Below, in pieces: positions 1-12,486 of a DNA stretch of 64,000 nucleotides. The notes under the pieces are model-generated. The model did no database searches. It saw only the letters and a list, made by a program, of their open reading frames with translations, and was not told where the DNA came from. Every line of letters begins with the position of its first letter. Position 1 is the first letter of the stretch. This DNA comes from Carallia brachiata. Lineage: Eukaryota > Streptophyta > Magnoliopsida > Malpighiales > Rhizophoraceae. The stretch lies in contig JADCRB010000040.1 in NCBI GenBank assembly GCA_021464245.1, forward strand, positions 11,892,161-11,956,160. Reading direction: 5' to 3'. A program made the translations under genes and the position numbers.

Positions 1-3000
1 AATAGGTCTCATATTCTGGAACTGGATCAAGATGGCCAAGCTGTCATGACTGCTTTAATTGCGCCTGAGAGATCCGTAAAATGGCATGGGAGTTTACTTG
101 CCCGGCTGTTGTTGGAGGATCGCAATCTGCCCTTAAATGATTTTGTTTCTGATTGGAGTTCTAGTCTTCTTAATACTGTTTCTCAGGCAAGTAAAAATGA
201 AGATATTCCTTTAGCTCAGGTGGCTTTATCTGCTTTTTTGCTTTCTGTTAAGAGAAGCCCAGGGGCAAAAAAATTGGTGATGGAGAAGGGACTTCAGCTG
301 ATGCGAGACACTGCTAAACAAACAAAAAAGCACAGGCAGGTACAAGAAATGTTGGCAAAGGCCTTAGAGCTGCTTTCCTCTGGGGAGATGCATTTCTCCC
401 TTGAAGAAAGTCAAAAATGGTCTGGTATTTTGCTTCCTTGGGCCTGTGGAAAAGATTCGACTGATATGATGAGATCATCAGCCAAAACCATCCTTTCTCG
501 CTTTCTTGAAGACCATGGTCCATTGTCCGTTGCTATTTTCTCAAGGATGGTTAGCCATGCTTTTAAATGAAGTCCTACTTCCGAGCAAGGCATCTTCTGT
601 TAAGGATGGCACTCAGCCTAAAAGTGACAAAGTGAAGGTCTGGAGATGCCTTTTTTTCTGCATGTTACATTAAATAATGTTGCGTGTAAAAGATAATCTG
701 GTTATGCCATCCAAAGTAAAGTAGTCTGCTTCCTATGATCTATGACTTAATTTGACCAGGCCATACTTTTTTTCTTTGGTTTTCATGACCAGGAATTATG
801 TCATTAGCCCACATTTGTGCACCATTATTTACCATCTATAAACTTTTTGCAGTCTCAAATCGATCAGTCCAACATTCTTTCTGCCACACAGGCTGCCAGC
901 CAGTTGGCAGTTTCTGTTGTAAAACTAGCTGGGAATCAACAGGGAATGACTTATGATTCTGCTGATGCATTCCCATTGAAAGATTTTCTTTCTCTGGAGC
1001 CGCTTGCTGGAGCATTTAAGAACTTGAAGAAAGATGGCATGCCTAAGTTCAACGTAGCAGATTCTGCTTTGGCAACCCTTAAAGCAATCAAAGCATTGAC
1101 TGAGCTTTGTTATGATGATTCTTTATGTCAAGAAAAAATAGCTGCATTTGGGGTTTTATGCTTGCTGAGGCGCTTTCTGTTATGTGATGATTATGAGAAA
1201 CTGGCTGCAATGGAAGCTTATGATGCATCGAGAGCTCTCGAGGCAAAGGAGTCGGTTGCAAATGCTGTTACAGAGTCATCAAATGAAGCTAGAAATGATC
1301 CATCCAGTGTTCGAGTTCCGCCTACGGGTCACATTCGAAGGCATGCTGCTAGGCTGTTAACTGTTCTTTCAGTGCTTCCAAAAGTCCAGAAGGCTATTCT
1401 AGCAGATGAAAATTGGTTTAAGTGGCTTGAGGATTGTGCTAGTGGGAAGATCCCTGGTTGCCGCGACCTTAAGATACAAAGTTATGCTAGAGCAACACTC
1501 CTAAATGTAATCTGCAATGAACAATCTGGCAGAGACACTTTAGATAGGAATGCTCCTGATGATGGAATTACAAATAGAAATTGTTCTTGTGCTCACTATA
1601 GCGACATGATATATTTAATTAATCCTGAGTTGCCCCACTGGAAGCATTGTGAAAGGCTAGATGCTCAGACTGTTCGAATGAATAAATTGTCTTCCTCCGA
1701 GGCTGATTCTGGTGACACTGAGGGTTCGCCTTTAACCGGCACTTCGGATGTCGGTAACAGGTCTAATTATGCCAATGAATCCCAGCTTGCCTCTGATTCA
1801 GGAGTTCCACAGCTAGACGTTATCTTTGTCCATGGCTTGCGTGGTGGCCCTTTCAAGACTTGGCGATTAGCTGATGACAAAACATCAACTAAGTCTGGCT
1901 TGGTAGAGAAGATTGATGAGGAAGCAGGGAAGCTGGGAACATTTTGGCCAGGTGAATGGCTTTCATCTGACTTTCCTCAAGCTCGCTTATTTACCCTGAA
2001 GTACAAGGTTTGTTCTAATATTGATGGTAGTTTGCAAAGATCTTTACCTGCTAATTACTGTTAATGTGATTATTTTGCCCACCTGCTTCGCAAAATATGA
2101 CATCCTTCATTTCTAGGTGGCTCTAGTGATTTCTGTTTACAGCATCCTTCATTTATAGGCAGCTCTAGTGGTTTTATGTTTAACTGTTTCGGAGTTGGTT
2201 TCCTGGATTGTTCCCTTGCAACAATTTTAACTACTGGTTGAATATTTCTTGCAGACAAATCTTACACAGTGGTCTGGAGCCAGCCTGCCTCTTCAGGTTG
2301 ATTATTTCTCCTTACCAATCAGTAGATTCAATTCGGAATCTAGATGCAATATATACACTTTTTGCATAAGCTTGACGTTTAGTTACCTCAAAATTTATGA
2401 TTATATTAATGTTTGCAAATATTTGTAAGTTTTCATTATGGAATCGAAAAAAAGGCAAATCATTGCAAACTAACATGTTGAAGGCTCTAAAAGGATGCAA
2501 CTCCAACTTTGGGTCTTGAGACTCTTGGGTTAAAGAAATCCTCCATAGCTTTGAACATGTGTGCTTATGGATCCATAGATTAGTTTTGTTAGCTATGATG
2601 GTGTTGTTTCCTATTCAGATCTTTTCTCAGCACATCTGTTTCTATATTTTTTTTTTGGGTGGTGAACCTATGTTTTTTTGTAAATGGTTGAGTTAATTTT
2701 CCTGCTGCCACATGATTATTCATGCTTTCATTGAATTATGCAGGAAGTCAGCATCAAGCTATTAGAGAAACTTCTTGCTGCAGGCATTGGGAATCGACCT
2801 GTTGTGTTTGTGACTCACAGGTGTGCTTTATCATTGGTGCAGACAGCTATTCATGTTTCTTAGTTAACTCAATGCATGGTTCTTTATAATTGTTTCCTAA
2901 TTTATAATTATGAATATTTACACATGGCCCTTTTTAGAAGGATGAAGGATAAATATGGTGTGCAATTGGCAGAGATAATTTGGCGTGGGGCAGGAGTGCC

Positions 3001-4819
3001 AGTGGAATAACTGTAATTTAGCGTGGGCTTTCTTAAAAAATGCCAGTACCCAGTACCGTGTTGCAATATATTTGTATGGATTCAAGTCAAGAACTAGTGT
3101 TGGCTCCTAAGCAATGTTCTTTGGCACTTGGCAAATGATGTACACCAGGAATTGGCAACATGGAGGATATAGCTTCCTTTATGTTACTGGCTGTATTAGA
3201 TTGTTTACTAGCATTTTCAAAATGTCATACTGCACTGGCTTGATTTGTCGGAACACATGACTGAGATAGGTGGCTTCTGTGATTTGGTAGATGTCATAGG
3301 GCTAAGTTGTTGGACTTGATATTTAAGTTTGATGTTGGTGCCTCACTTACATTCTCTCTCCAAGCTCTGCTTTAGACAGTTTCATTAATTTTCTTTTTTT
3401 GACCAAAAAAAAGGATGCTATCTGTATTGAGTAATGATATCTGTTGATTGCAGCATGGGAGGTCTGGTTGTCAAGCAGATGCTGCATAGAGCTAAGGAAG
3501 AAAATATTGATAAGCTTGTGAATAACACTGTTGGAGTGGTAAGCTTGACTCAACATTTCAATGTCAACTATTCGAATGGTAGCCTTAATTAGCGTTTGTT
3601 ATTTCCTGGGTTGTTTGATGTTGGTTATTTCCCTTGATATTAGGTGTTTTATAGCTGTCCACACTTTGGAAGCAAACTGGCAGACATGCCCTGGCGAATG
3701 AGCCTCGTGCTTCGTCCTGCTCCCACGGTTGGTCTTTAATCTAGTTTTATTTTGTTGGCTCTTAAAATACAATCTGATTGATGTATCTACCATACAATAA
3801 TAGAGTTGATAACATGTTCCTTTTCCCGCTTTTAAGATAGGGGAACTAAGAAGTGGTTCTCCTAGACTCGTACAGCTTAATGACTTCATCCGCAACCTTC
3901 ATAAGAAAGGACTGGTTGAGGTCCTCAGTTTCTGTGAGGTAATCATGCATGCAATTGAGATTTGATGCTTGTGATCTCTCCCCTCCCCCCCCCCTCCCCT
4001 GTTCCTCAGTGTTGTGTATGGTATTAGTTTTAGCCTCTTCTCTTTTCACGCCCCCCCCCCTCCCCCCCCTGTTCCTCAGTGTTGTGTATGATATTAGTTT
4101 TGGCCTCTTCTCTTTTCACGCCGCCCCCCCCCCCCCCCCCCGGTTCCTCAGTGTTGTGTATGATATTAGTTTTAGCCTCTTCTCTTTTCACGCCTGCCCG
4201 CCCCCCCCCCCCCCCTCTCCCTGCCTCTTTTCTCTCCCCCCTTCATGATGTTATGTTAGCCTTATTGGTTGGCCCTTATTGCATTGTAGTCCAAGGTCAC
4301 CCCGCTTGTTGAAGGGTATGGAGGATGGGCTGTTAGGATGGAAATTGTACCAATTGAATCAGCATATCCTGGATTTGGTGAACTCGTTGTAAGTATGTAG
4401 TTCCTTTAATTTTCCAGAAAGGGTTGAGGATGACTTTTTAAGCTAATGCATATAGTGGAACTTGATTGGAAGATGCTTTTGTCCTTGCCTATGTTTCTGG
4501 ATTTGTATTATAGTTACAATTATAACATTCTTGTTGGTATTGTTGACGTTATTACTGTTATTGACGTTATCATTGTCTTTTAGAAACTAACTATACTGAT
4601 ATAGGATGTCTTAAATTAATATTCAATCTTGCATCTCTAGTTTCTCCATCAAACTATTCATTTATCTTCCTGGTCTTAAATATTGAAGTTCTAAAACTAT
4701 TTGAACAGGTTTTAGACTCAACAGATCATGTAAATTCATGTAAGCCAATTAATCGTGTGGATCCTTCCTACATGGAGACATTAGAGTTTCTTCGAAAGCT
4801 GAAGGCTCACCATTCATGA
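1..4819 (+). CDS. SERAC1-like protein: armadillo-type N-terminal part and C-terminal alpha/beta hydrolase (5' end outside window, one frame break)
   Basis: Exons read as 1-637, 853-2007, 2255-2296, 2744-2820, 3454-3538, 3644-3727, 3837-3938, 4290-4388 and 4709-4819, all with GT-AG borders and consistent phase, giving about 796 residues; the reading frame is already open at base 1, so the start lies upstream. The first two exons encode a helical, ARM-like region. The lipase part begins near 1818 with DVIFVHGLRGG (oxyanion region), then TW-like FKTWR, and the nucleophile elbow THSMGG, whose serine codon is split by the 2821-3453 intron; a C-terminal STDHVNS supplies the likely catalytic His. 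SERAC1 relatives are serine hydrolases; the animal protein acts in phosphatidylglycerol remodelling at mitochondria-ER contacts, but the plant role is not established. Between residues GPLSVAI and QGWLAMLLNEV the frame shifts (bases 535-541), where one T too many in TTTT would explain it. Family assignment is firm; function in plants is inference. Confidence 0.88.
3978..4236 (+). repeat. Poly-C-spaced minisatellite in SERAC1-like intron
   Basis: About three copies of a 72-74 bp unit (starting near 3998, 4069 and 4143) lie in the intron 3939-4289. Each unit has GTTCCTCAGTGTTGTGTATG, then TTAG, GCCTCTTCTCTTTTCACG, and ends in a run of 10-18 C. The C runs differ in length between units, as expected for slippage. 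The proline-rich reading frames here are only products of the C runs. Confidence 0.85.
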
Positions 4820-6133
4820 AGCTGCTTCAGTCTAATCTTTCTCTAAGATATTTTACTGTATTGACATACACAAAAGGGGTAGTTTGGCTGTGATGGTTTT
4901 ATTTGCTTGAAGACTGACACTTCATTCGAGTGGAATCATCTGCATTCTGCAACATGTTTATCAGATTGCCAGCCTGAAGGTTCGACTGATGATAGTCTGC
5001 CTTGGGCCAACATAAATTGCACCACCGAAGGTCCAGGTTACTAAAGCAGACACGTAGAAGCCTTGCGGACAATCAGTGCTTTCCATCATGCCACGGTTGC
5101 CTCACGAAGGAGACCTGTTATACATGATTCTTTTACATTTTTCATCCTCGACTTTCTGCATTAATTTTGTTTTGTTTTTCTGTAGTTCACGTATACATGT
5201 AAAGCAGTGGGGTTTGAGAAGGCATGAATACACCCCGTCCTGTATATACATTACTAACATAGTGGAAGTTGGAATCTGTTTCATTCATTGGAATGATTTA
5301 TAAAAGTGTTTTTGATAGTTTATGAACTAACTAATGTAATAGTCATACGAATGAACCTGTCTCGTGTTATTTGAGCAAATTGGGCTGAAGTTACGCATTC
5401 TGCATTGGTTTTGGTTTTTTTTATTTTTTTGGTTTGCTTTCAAGCCTTGTTCAATTTGGTCTTTCTGGGGAGATACCAAAGGATGATTATTATGATGTAA
5501 GGTTATGTAGGGTGGTTGTGAACGTATCTATGATTCAGTTGGAAGGAAGGTGGCGAATGCGCCATGTTACAAGTTTCGAAATGCAAATCGAGAGTGCCTT
5601 TTTTTCTTTGAGAAAAAAAATGTTATTTGTTTGTCCTGTTTAGCTTGCGGTCGCCGGCTTCCATCTCTTGGTGTCTCTCTCAAGAAAGACATCTATTGCT
5701 ATGAAGTCGATTTTTATTGGCAAACTCCATAAAAGAAGTCGAACAAAGAAATTGCAATCACACAGAGAAGGAACGAAAATTTAACAAAATCATTGCCATT
5801 CCTTTTTTGGCATTGGATAGTTTTTGGGGCCACGTATCTAACGGGAAAAAGTTTTTTTTAGGTTGGTGACTTCCGACAAATTTAAAATCAGGTCAAAAAA
5901 AAAAAGTCAATTTAAACACACAAAATATTCTGGAAGCGCAAAGTCAATAGAAGAGCTGGAGCATTAGATAAAGATAGATAACAAAACGAAGCAATAAGAA
6001 GGAGCAACATGCAAAAAAGAGGCACAAACCGAAAAGATTAACAACAGAGGAATTGAAACAAAGCCGAGAGGAATTTTGAAGAAAATAAGGGTGAAGATCT
6101 TTTTTTTAATAAAAAACAACAATTTAATTAAAG
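4820..6133 (+). other. 3' UTR of the SERAC1-like gene, then intergenic
   Basis: Bases 4820 to about 5330 are probably the 3' UTR (moderate GC, no frame, AATGATTTATAAAAG near 5290). From 5330 to 6133 I see no gene; 5900-6133 is purine-rich and may be the former 5' leader of the profilin fragment that follows. Confidence 0.45.
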
Positions 6134-6261
6134 ATGTGGTGGAAAACTTACGTCGACGATCATTTGATGTGCGAAATTGAAGGACAAGGCCACCACCTTA
6201 GAGGCGCTGCCATTGTCGGTCATGACGGCAGTGTCGGGGCGCAAAGTCCTCTTTCCCGCAG
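6134..6261 (+). pseudogene. Profilin exon 1 fragment
   Basis: Translation from ATG 6134 gives [17 protein letters not shown], then [21 protein letters not shown], which matches the N terminus of plant profilin (normally [13 protein letters not shown]...GHDGSVWAQS...FPQ). Profilins are about 131-residue actin-monomer-binding proteins. The exon ends at CCCGCAG followed by a GT donor at 6262, exactly where the first plant profilin intron falls. Damage is visible: Ser2 is Trp, the conserved Trp of GSVWAQS is Gly, and the end (SPLSR) is out of frame by one missing T so that SSSFPQ is lost. Exons 2 and 3 (LHLGGTKYM and GGITIKKT regions) are not found downstream. It is therefore a truncated genomic copy that retains an intron border, not a processed retrocopy. 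Too short to stand out by ORF length. Confidence 0.8.
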
Positions 6262-8150
6262 GTGATTTCCCCTTTCTTTTCCATTTATATTCTGATCTGG
6301 TCGACTATGATCAATATTCAAGACCTGAGCTGATAACGTGCTGAAATCTATATAATAGCCTCTATGTTGCTATAATGTGGCTGTTTTTACTATAATGTGA
6401 TATTACTGTCATTTGAACTATAATTCAGTGCAAAACCAACATTGTTTTTAGAAGGGAAAGAAAGAGGACGAATAATTGTGCATCACTGCATCTAAAATGT
6501 CTGGAGGTTGACTACCCGATCCACACTCTTCAGGTCGTTAATATGCTAAAGAAATCAAAACAAGTAAAACTGACCATGGGGTCATGCAGCCTGTTGCGAA
6601 GGGTGTATGATTCCTAGCCCTGTGCCCAGTAAAAGGGGGTCTGACATATTGCTTAACATAAAACTTGATAATTACCATGCTCAACGGTAACATTTTGAAC
6701 ATACTGACTGTAAAGTTTTAGGTTCGAGTGCAATTGGAGTGCGTGGTGATGTTAAACGTTCATGACACTCCTCTGGGTCTCGAATAGTCTAAAGTCTAGG
6801 CAAAGTTTGCGAGGTTTGTTTCTTCATAATTCAATCTCACAATTATTCATGAGAGATCTACAGGACAATACTTCTACTTATTCATTTTCCTAAGCAAGTA
6901 AAACTTGATAATTTTGACTCATTCGAAAAAGTAGTCAAGTTAATGTGGAATGAATGAAAACCAAAAAATTTAAATGAGACATAGTTAAAGTTAAAAAATA
7001 ATAATAATTATAAAATAAATATTTATAATTTAAAATTATGTATGTCATACCAACGAGTCATATTCTTAATTAATATTCGAAACTATGTTATAATTAAAAG
7101 TCTTGAATTTAAATTTTAATTAAAACTAATCTACCAAATTGAAATAGAAAAAACAAGTGTGGCCTATCTTTGAAAAATAGTAAGTATAACAAAGACGTTA
7201 AAAACATCTACCCAATAAATATTTGGTTAGAAACTTCCAAACTTTTTATTATTCCAATGAACATTCAGACAGCGCAAGAAGGAAGCCAGGATCGTTGTTA
7301 GCATGAGGGTTTGTCAGGAAGATTTCTTTTGCTATCTGCTAGGTGTCTCTTGTGTTTTGAAATTGGGAAATGATAAATTGGTTGTGAATCTCACCCAAAA
7401 AAAAAAAAAACAGAAAACAAAAAAACAAGAGGGTGTTGGCAGTGACAGGGTGCAGAAACAAATAGGAAGTGTGATAAGATTAACGTGCATTGGGCTCTAC
7501 AATTTTTTTTTTTTTAAAGAAAACATACTATAAATAAAGTTGATAAAGTTGATGTATAACTGACTTAAATTTTAAGTAGAACAGGCTTTCAATTAAAAGA
7601 AAAAAGATGGATGGTCAGAGTCCAATGATCAGAAAAAGTATTGCAGAATACAAGAAAATAAATTATTTGTGTAACTACATTATCTTTTTTTTAACAAAAA
7701 AATAATAATTTATTATATTACATTTTTTCAATCTAATTACATGAAAATTTGTCACATTTTAAAATACTTCTTCTAGCCATTTGTTCTGGCCGTATACCCG
7801 TTTTCAAAAAAACAAAAAAACAAAAAAAAAAAAAACAAAAATAATGTCTTGTCTCTGTGTTAGCATTGTTTGAAATTTCGGCTCGTCAACAATGTCCCAA
7901 TAACTGTAAAGTCTGATCAGAAGAGACGGGTTAAAGATAAAAACAAGCCGATGGCATGCCAAGTTACGGTATCTAATCATTGTGACTTCGTGTTTTACGA
8001 GAAAAAGGCTTAAAACCGCCAAATTGTTGAAGACATAAAGAGAAAGAGAACGAAGGATAAAAGAAGAACAAAGCTGAGATTAATTAATACGTTTGTTTAC
8101 TTACAACCATATTTCTGTTCTGTTCTCTTTACTGTAATAAAGATTAAAGC
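6262..8150 (+). other. Intergenic, AT-rich; promoter and leader of the downstream gene at its end
   Basis: No gene found. 6262 to about 6330 reads like the start of the profilin intron. 6900-7250 and 7500-7760 are A/T-rich; A runs lie at 7397-7410, 7503-7516 and 7808-7840. The stretch 8030-8150 is the probable leader of the sulfotransferase-like gene. Confidence 0.4.
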
Positions 8151-9894
8151 ATGGTTGAAGAAGAGTTTGTATCTTTAACAAGGTATTTGTTTTATGCCAA
8201 TTTCCTTTCATGGGGCTTTTCTTTAATTCCTTGTAATAGCATTTAATATGGGTCTTTGTAAATTTTCTTCCAGGCCTAATTTCATCTCTGTTCTTTTGGC
8301 CTTGTTTTTTTTTTTTTTTTATTATTTAAATTTCATTATCATGGAGTATTATACATGGAATCTAGCATATGATCTTTTCTCTGGCTAGCAGTAGTTTTCT
8401 CAACTTCAAGGATTTTTTTGCTTTTTCCCTTTAAGGTTGTCCTTCTCTTAATGTACTTATTATCCTGAGTGGCGTCTTGGTGAAATCTTATATTTCAGGA
8501 ATCATTAAAGGCCTCCAAGAAATCTCCACTAGTATTGAGATTGGCGGTCTTTGCATTTGCCATCGTGTGTGGAGTTTATATTTGCTCTATAGGTAGTAAT
8601 CAAATAAGCACCCATGCAACGAACAGATTCCTAGGAGTCGAAGTGTTCGAACAGCCATGTGAAAATACTTCAGGTATTGAACAATGGGAACTCCCTTACG
8701 TGCATTATCCGAAACCTGAAACATTTAGCAGGTACCCCTTATAAGAATTAAATTTAGTATCATGTCTTGGTCAGCATATGTTGTTCTTTGAAAATGATAG
8801 CTTTCGTGCAATTGCAGGGAAGAATGTGCCTGCAATCCCGTTCGATATTTTGCTATCTTGTCTATGCAGCGATCCGGGAGTGGATGGTTTGAGACATTGT
8901 TAAATAGTCACATTAATGTTAGCTCCAATGGAGAAATTTTTGGGTCCAAAGATAGGAGGGCCAATGTTTCTGCTATTGTCGAAACATTGGATAGAGTATA
9001 CAATCTTGACTGGTTCAGCAGTGCTTCCAAGAATGAGTGTAATGCTGCTGTTGGCTTCAAATGGATGCTTAACCAGGTAATTGATATACAAAGTTCTCTG
9101 CCATATTGAATTTCTTGATAGTCCTGGATTGATCCAAGTTCTTGCTTCCATTTGGAATCCTAAATATGACACTCAAACCCACGCATCCCTCAGGGCTTGA
9201 TGGAACATCATAGGGCGATAGTGGAATATTTCAACAAGAATGGAGTTCATGCGATATTCCTTTTTAGGAGGAATTCGCTCCGCAGGATGATATCCATGCT
9301 TGCGAATTCCTACGACAAACGTAACAGGCTACTCAATGGAACCCACAAGTCGCACGTCCACTCCTCCGCGGAGGTGCTTAATTGCTTTCACTCCCTTAAT
9401 TTTCTTCTTATTAGGAATTGTGTTCACAACTAAAACACAAATTCTCATGGATTGAAAAGCACTGCAGGCGAAGGTTCTTGCGAAATACAAGCCGATTATT
9501 AATACCACGACCCTGATATCAGACCTGAAGCACGTACAAGATAGAGCTGCCAGGGCTATAGAATCCTTCAAGAGCACTCGCCACATTGTTCTTTATTACG
9601 AGGATATCGTTAAAAATCGCACGGTAAGCATTTCCTTCTGTTCGGTTATTGGAACATTCTCCATCAGGGCTTCAATTCATTGTCGGGTTGAACAAATCCT
9701 TAACAGAAATTCCTATGCAGAAACTGAAAGAAGTTCAGGAATTTCTGGGGTTACCGTACAGAGAGCTCACAAGCCGTCAGGTTAAGATACACAAGGGGGA
9801 TTTATCACAGCAAATCCAAAACTGGGATGAAATCAACCAAGTGCTCACCGGAACAGCCTACGAGAGCTTCCTTCATGCGGATTATCAGATGTAG
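8151..9894 (+). CDS. Sulfotransferase-like type II membrane protein (P-loop NTPase-fold family)
   Basis: Six exons: 8151-8182, 8499-8731, 8818-9076, 9194-9373, 9468-9623 and 9721-9894, about 344 residues. A short cytosolic N terminus (KKSPLVLR) precedes one membrane anchor (LAVFAFAIVCGVYICSIG), so a Golgi-lumenal catalytic domain is likely. The 5'-phosphosulfate-binding loop appears as ILSMQRSGSGWFETLL and the second PAPS-contacting segment as AIFLFRRNSLRRMISMLANSY; KLKEVQEFLGLP is the usual C-terminal helix before the final motif. The family (Arabidopsis members such as At2g15730) is conserved but its substrate is unknown. Exon 1 is odd: from ATG 8151 the frame ends as FVSLT-R and joins exon 2 out of phase, whereas the next frame gives VCIFNK|ESLKASKKSPLV, the expected family N terminus. 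One G missing after 8165 would restore it. Exons 2-6 keep phase throughout. Confidence 0.88.
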
Positions 9895-10560
9895 TCTTCC
9901 TATAGAATATGTTAAAAGAGGTAAACAACAGCTTGAATAGTTTAGCTTAAAAGAAGCCTTCAAGAGCAATTTTGCCACAAAAAGAGCCGGATGTGACATG
10001 CCTTTTGCTGTAACCAGCCATCAATTTGGCCCTTGTTTATCTCAAAACGTCAACCAACCACCTTTACAGAAAATGGGCCATGGTCTTAACGAAAACGAAC
10101 TCCCTACCTACAAGGGCACTGTTACATTTTCAAACAAAAAAAAAAAAATGTTGAAACACTTCATGAATGCGTTGTATTTTATTTGTATTACCTAAATTTC
10201 AAGCGTAAGTGAAAAAAAAAATTATTATCATTTTTTACATATGAAATCTACCTAATTGCACATCAAATTCAATCAATTGTATTTAAATAGCGTTTTGAGC
10301 ACTTATTTTTTTGAAAATGTAACTTTTTTCTACCAGAAATAAACTTGTCCCCTACTTTACTGGATTTTTATTTTATTTTATTTTTTTTTTTTTGTCTTGA
10401 GTGAGTGGTTATAGTGATATGGAGACAGATAAGTGAGAAGTAAGCATAGTCATGGAGGCACACATCTTATTATCACCGGGCAAGCCACGTCCCTCCTATT
10501 TACAGGAATTCTACTTCCAACAATTGGTAGAGAAGATGGGACAAAAAGGGGGTTCAAACT
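9895..10560 (+). other. 3' UTR and short intergenic stretch
   Basis: The 3' UTR probably runs to about 10200 (A-rich block at 10134-10149). After that only low-complexity A/T and T runs (10380-10394) are seen; no gene. Confidence 0.4.
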
Positions 10561-10568
10561 ATTTTAAC

Positions 10569-11036
10569 CGGTGTTTAAAAAATAAATCGAACTGGTCGGT
10601 CGAACCGATTCAATCGGTGATCGGCTAGTGGTGTGGTCTGCTTTAGGCAAATTTTGGACATTAAATCGGACGATCAAAACTGGTCAAGAACCGAATCAAA
10701 ATCGGTAAAAATCGGTCAAAAATCGACCGATTGGACCGCTTCAATAAAATGAAAAAATTATAAATTATAATTTAACCCTAAATATTATTTAAATTATAAT
10801 TTAAACACTAAATGTAATTAAAAAGTTCAATTTAATGTTAAATTTGATTAAAATTTTTAATTTAATCTTTAAAATTTAAAAAATTAATATTTAATTATAT
10901 ATATAATTATTATTTTTTTAATTATTTATATACATATATATATTATTAAATATCATTTAAATACCGGTTCAATCGATTAAATTTTAATCAATTAATATTT
11001 TTAGTTTAATAATCAATTCCAATTTTAACAACCTTA
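10569..11036 (+). mobile_element. hAT-type MITE, 468 bp, with 8-bp target duplication
   Basis: The octamer ATTTTAAC occurs at 10561-10568 and again at 11037-11044, directly flanking the element. Its ends are CGGTGTTTAAAAAAT on the left and, reversed, TAAGGTTGTTAAAATTGG on the right, an imperfect inverted terminal repeat. The outer 150 bp are rich in the alternating CGAACCGATTCAATCGG and AATCGGTCAAAAATCG words seen in plant hAT MITEs; the middle is pure A/T. No transposase is coded, so movement depended on an element elsewhere. Confidence 0.68.
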
Positions 11037-11538
11037 ATTTTAACAGTATCTACTGGATTAGGGTGGGAGTAGCCGCATTCCATTTGACTAGGAAAATTTC
11101 TGTGGCGACGGCTGTGGTAGATTTGGCTCTGCGTCCACATAAGGATTTCCATTGGGACCTGCTTACGCTGTTGAATCTATAACGTGCAGACAGCAATTTG
11201 GGACCTGAAATGTTGAAATCCACATGTCAAGTACTGTTGCATAATTGAAAAAAGAAAAAGAAAAATAGAGAGACTGCTGGCTCTAATTTTGTCCTCAAGT
11301 TGTGCCTTGATTTTGTCCAATGACACGTTGCAAGACTTCTCCTTAATATCGCACTATTAATTATATTTTATATTTTTTTATTTATGCAATATCATCGTAC
11401 AGTGTATATATATATATATATATATATATCTTATAATTTATAGATGCAGATCAAGCATTTTTAATTAAATTATTCTATTCTAAAATAATATCAGAGCTTT
11501 ACACACTATAACGAGCTTCTTTTCTTTTTTTATGACCT

Positions 11539-11775
11539 TATTAAAAATTATATTATTATTATCAAAATAAAATATTTAAATTTATAAAATACTTAAAACA
11601 CACAAATAGTAGATTAAATTTGAGAGCTTGTGGTTTAATGAAATTATAATTAAGTGATGAGTCCTAAAATACTTATTATTTATAAAATAAAAATAATTAA
11701 AAGGTTAAGATTTTGAAAAAAAAAAAGGGAAACATGTCACGTAAGTTAAAAAAATTTTCAGACTAAAGGAGAAAC
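11539..11775 (+). repeat. Direct repeat, copy 1 (LTR-like, ancient)
   Basis: Shares TATTAAAAATTAT, TCAAAATAAAATATTTAAAT, AGTAGATTAAATTTGAGAG, GATGAGTCCTAAAATACTTA and CATGTCAC with 12487-12725 in the same order and orientation. Clear TG...CA ends, primer site or coding parts were not found between the copies, so an LTR origin is only possible. Confidence 0.6.
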
Positions 11776-12486
11776 TGTCTCTCTCTTTTGTAATTATATA
11801 TATTAATAGTAATAAACTTGCGTGATACGCGAATTTATTTATATTTTTTAAAAGTTTTACTTTTACTTTATTTTATTTAAAAGAAAAAAAAATAAATAAT
11901 AAATTTTGATGATTATTTTTTTTAGAAATTTTTTAAGAAAATAAAAAGAAATTATTTTTCCTTTTAAGAAAACAAATTTGGAAGTAGAGTTTTTTTTTTT
12001 CTTTTAAGAAAAAAATTATAGTTAAATTTGAGACATTTTTTTATTTTTTATTTTTTTCTAAAAAAGAGGATTCATAAAATAATTTTTTTATTATTTAATT
12101 TTATTATAAAATTTATAGTTATAAAGGCTTAACTATAGTCAAAATAATTTATAAATCAATAGAACTATGATTTAATTATAATTATATTTACATTAATTGT
12201 GACTCCTAATTCTAATTGTGATAAATATTTTTATATTATAAAATTTTTTAATTATATTTTTAATTTATGAATTTTTAAGGAATCATCACATATCAGAGAG
12301 AGAAAGACTAAGATTTTCTCTTAACTTCAACTTTATATACTTACATATAGATATAAATTATAGAAATATAATATTTATGCATAGGCATTATAATGTTAGT
12401 AAGAGATGTGGAGATATTTTAGAAGAGCTCTTACAGATATAAAATTTCAAGAGATTTAGATTAAAGAGTAAGAGTTGTGATCGTAT

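Noticed and set aside
3949..4312. Two overlapping proline-rich open frames
   Set aside because: They are produced by the C runs of an intronic minisatellite.
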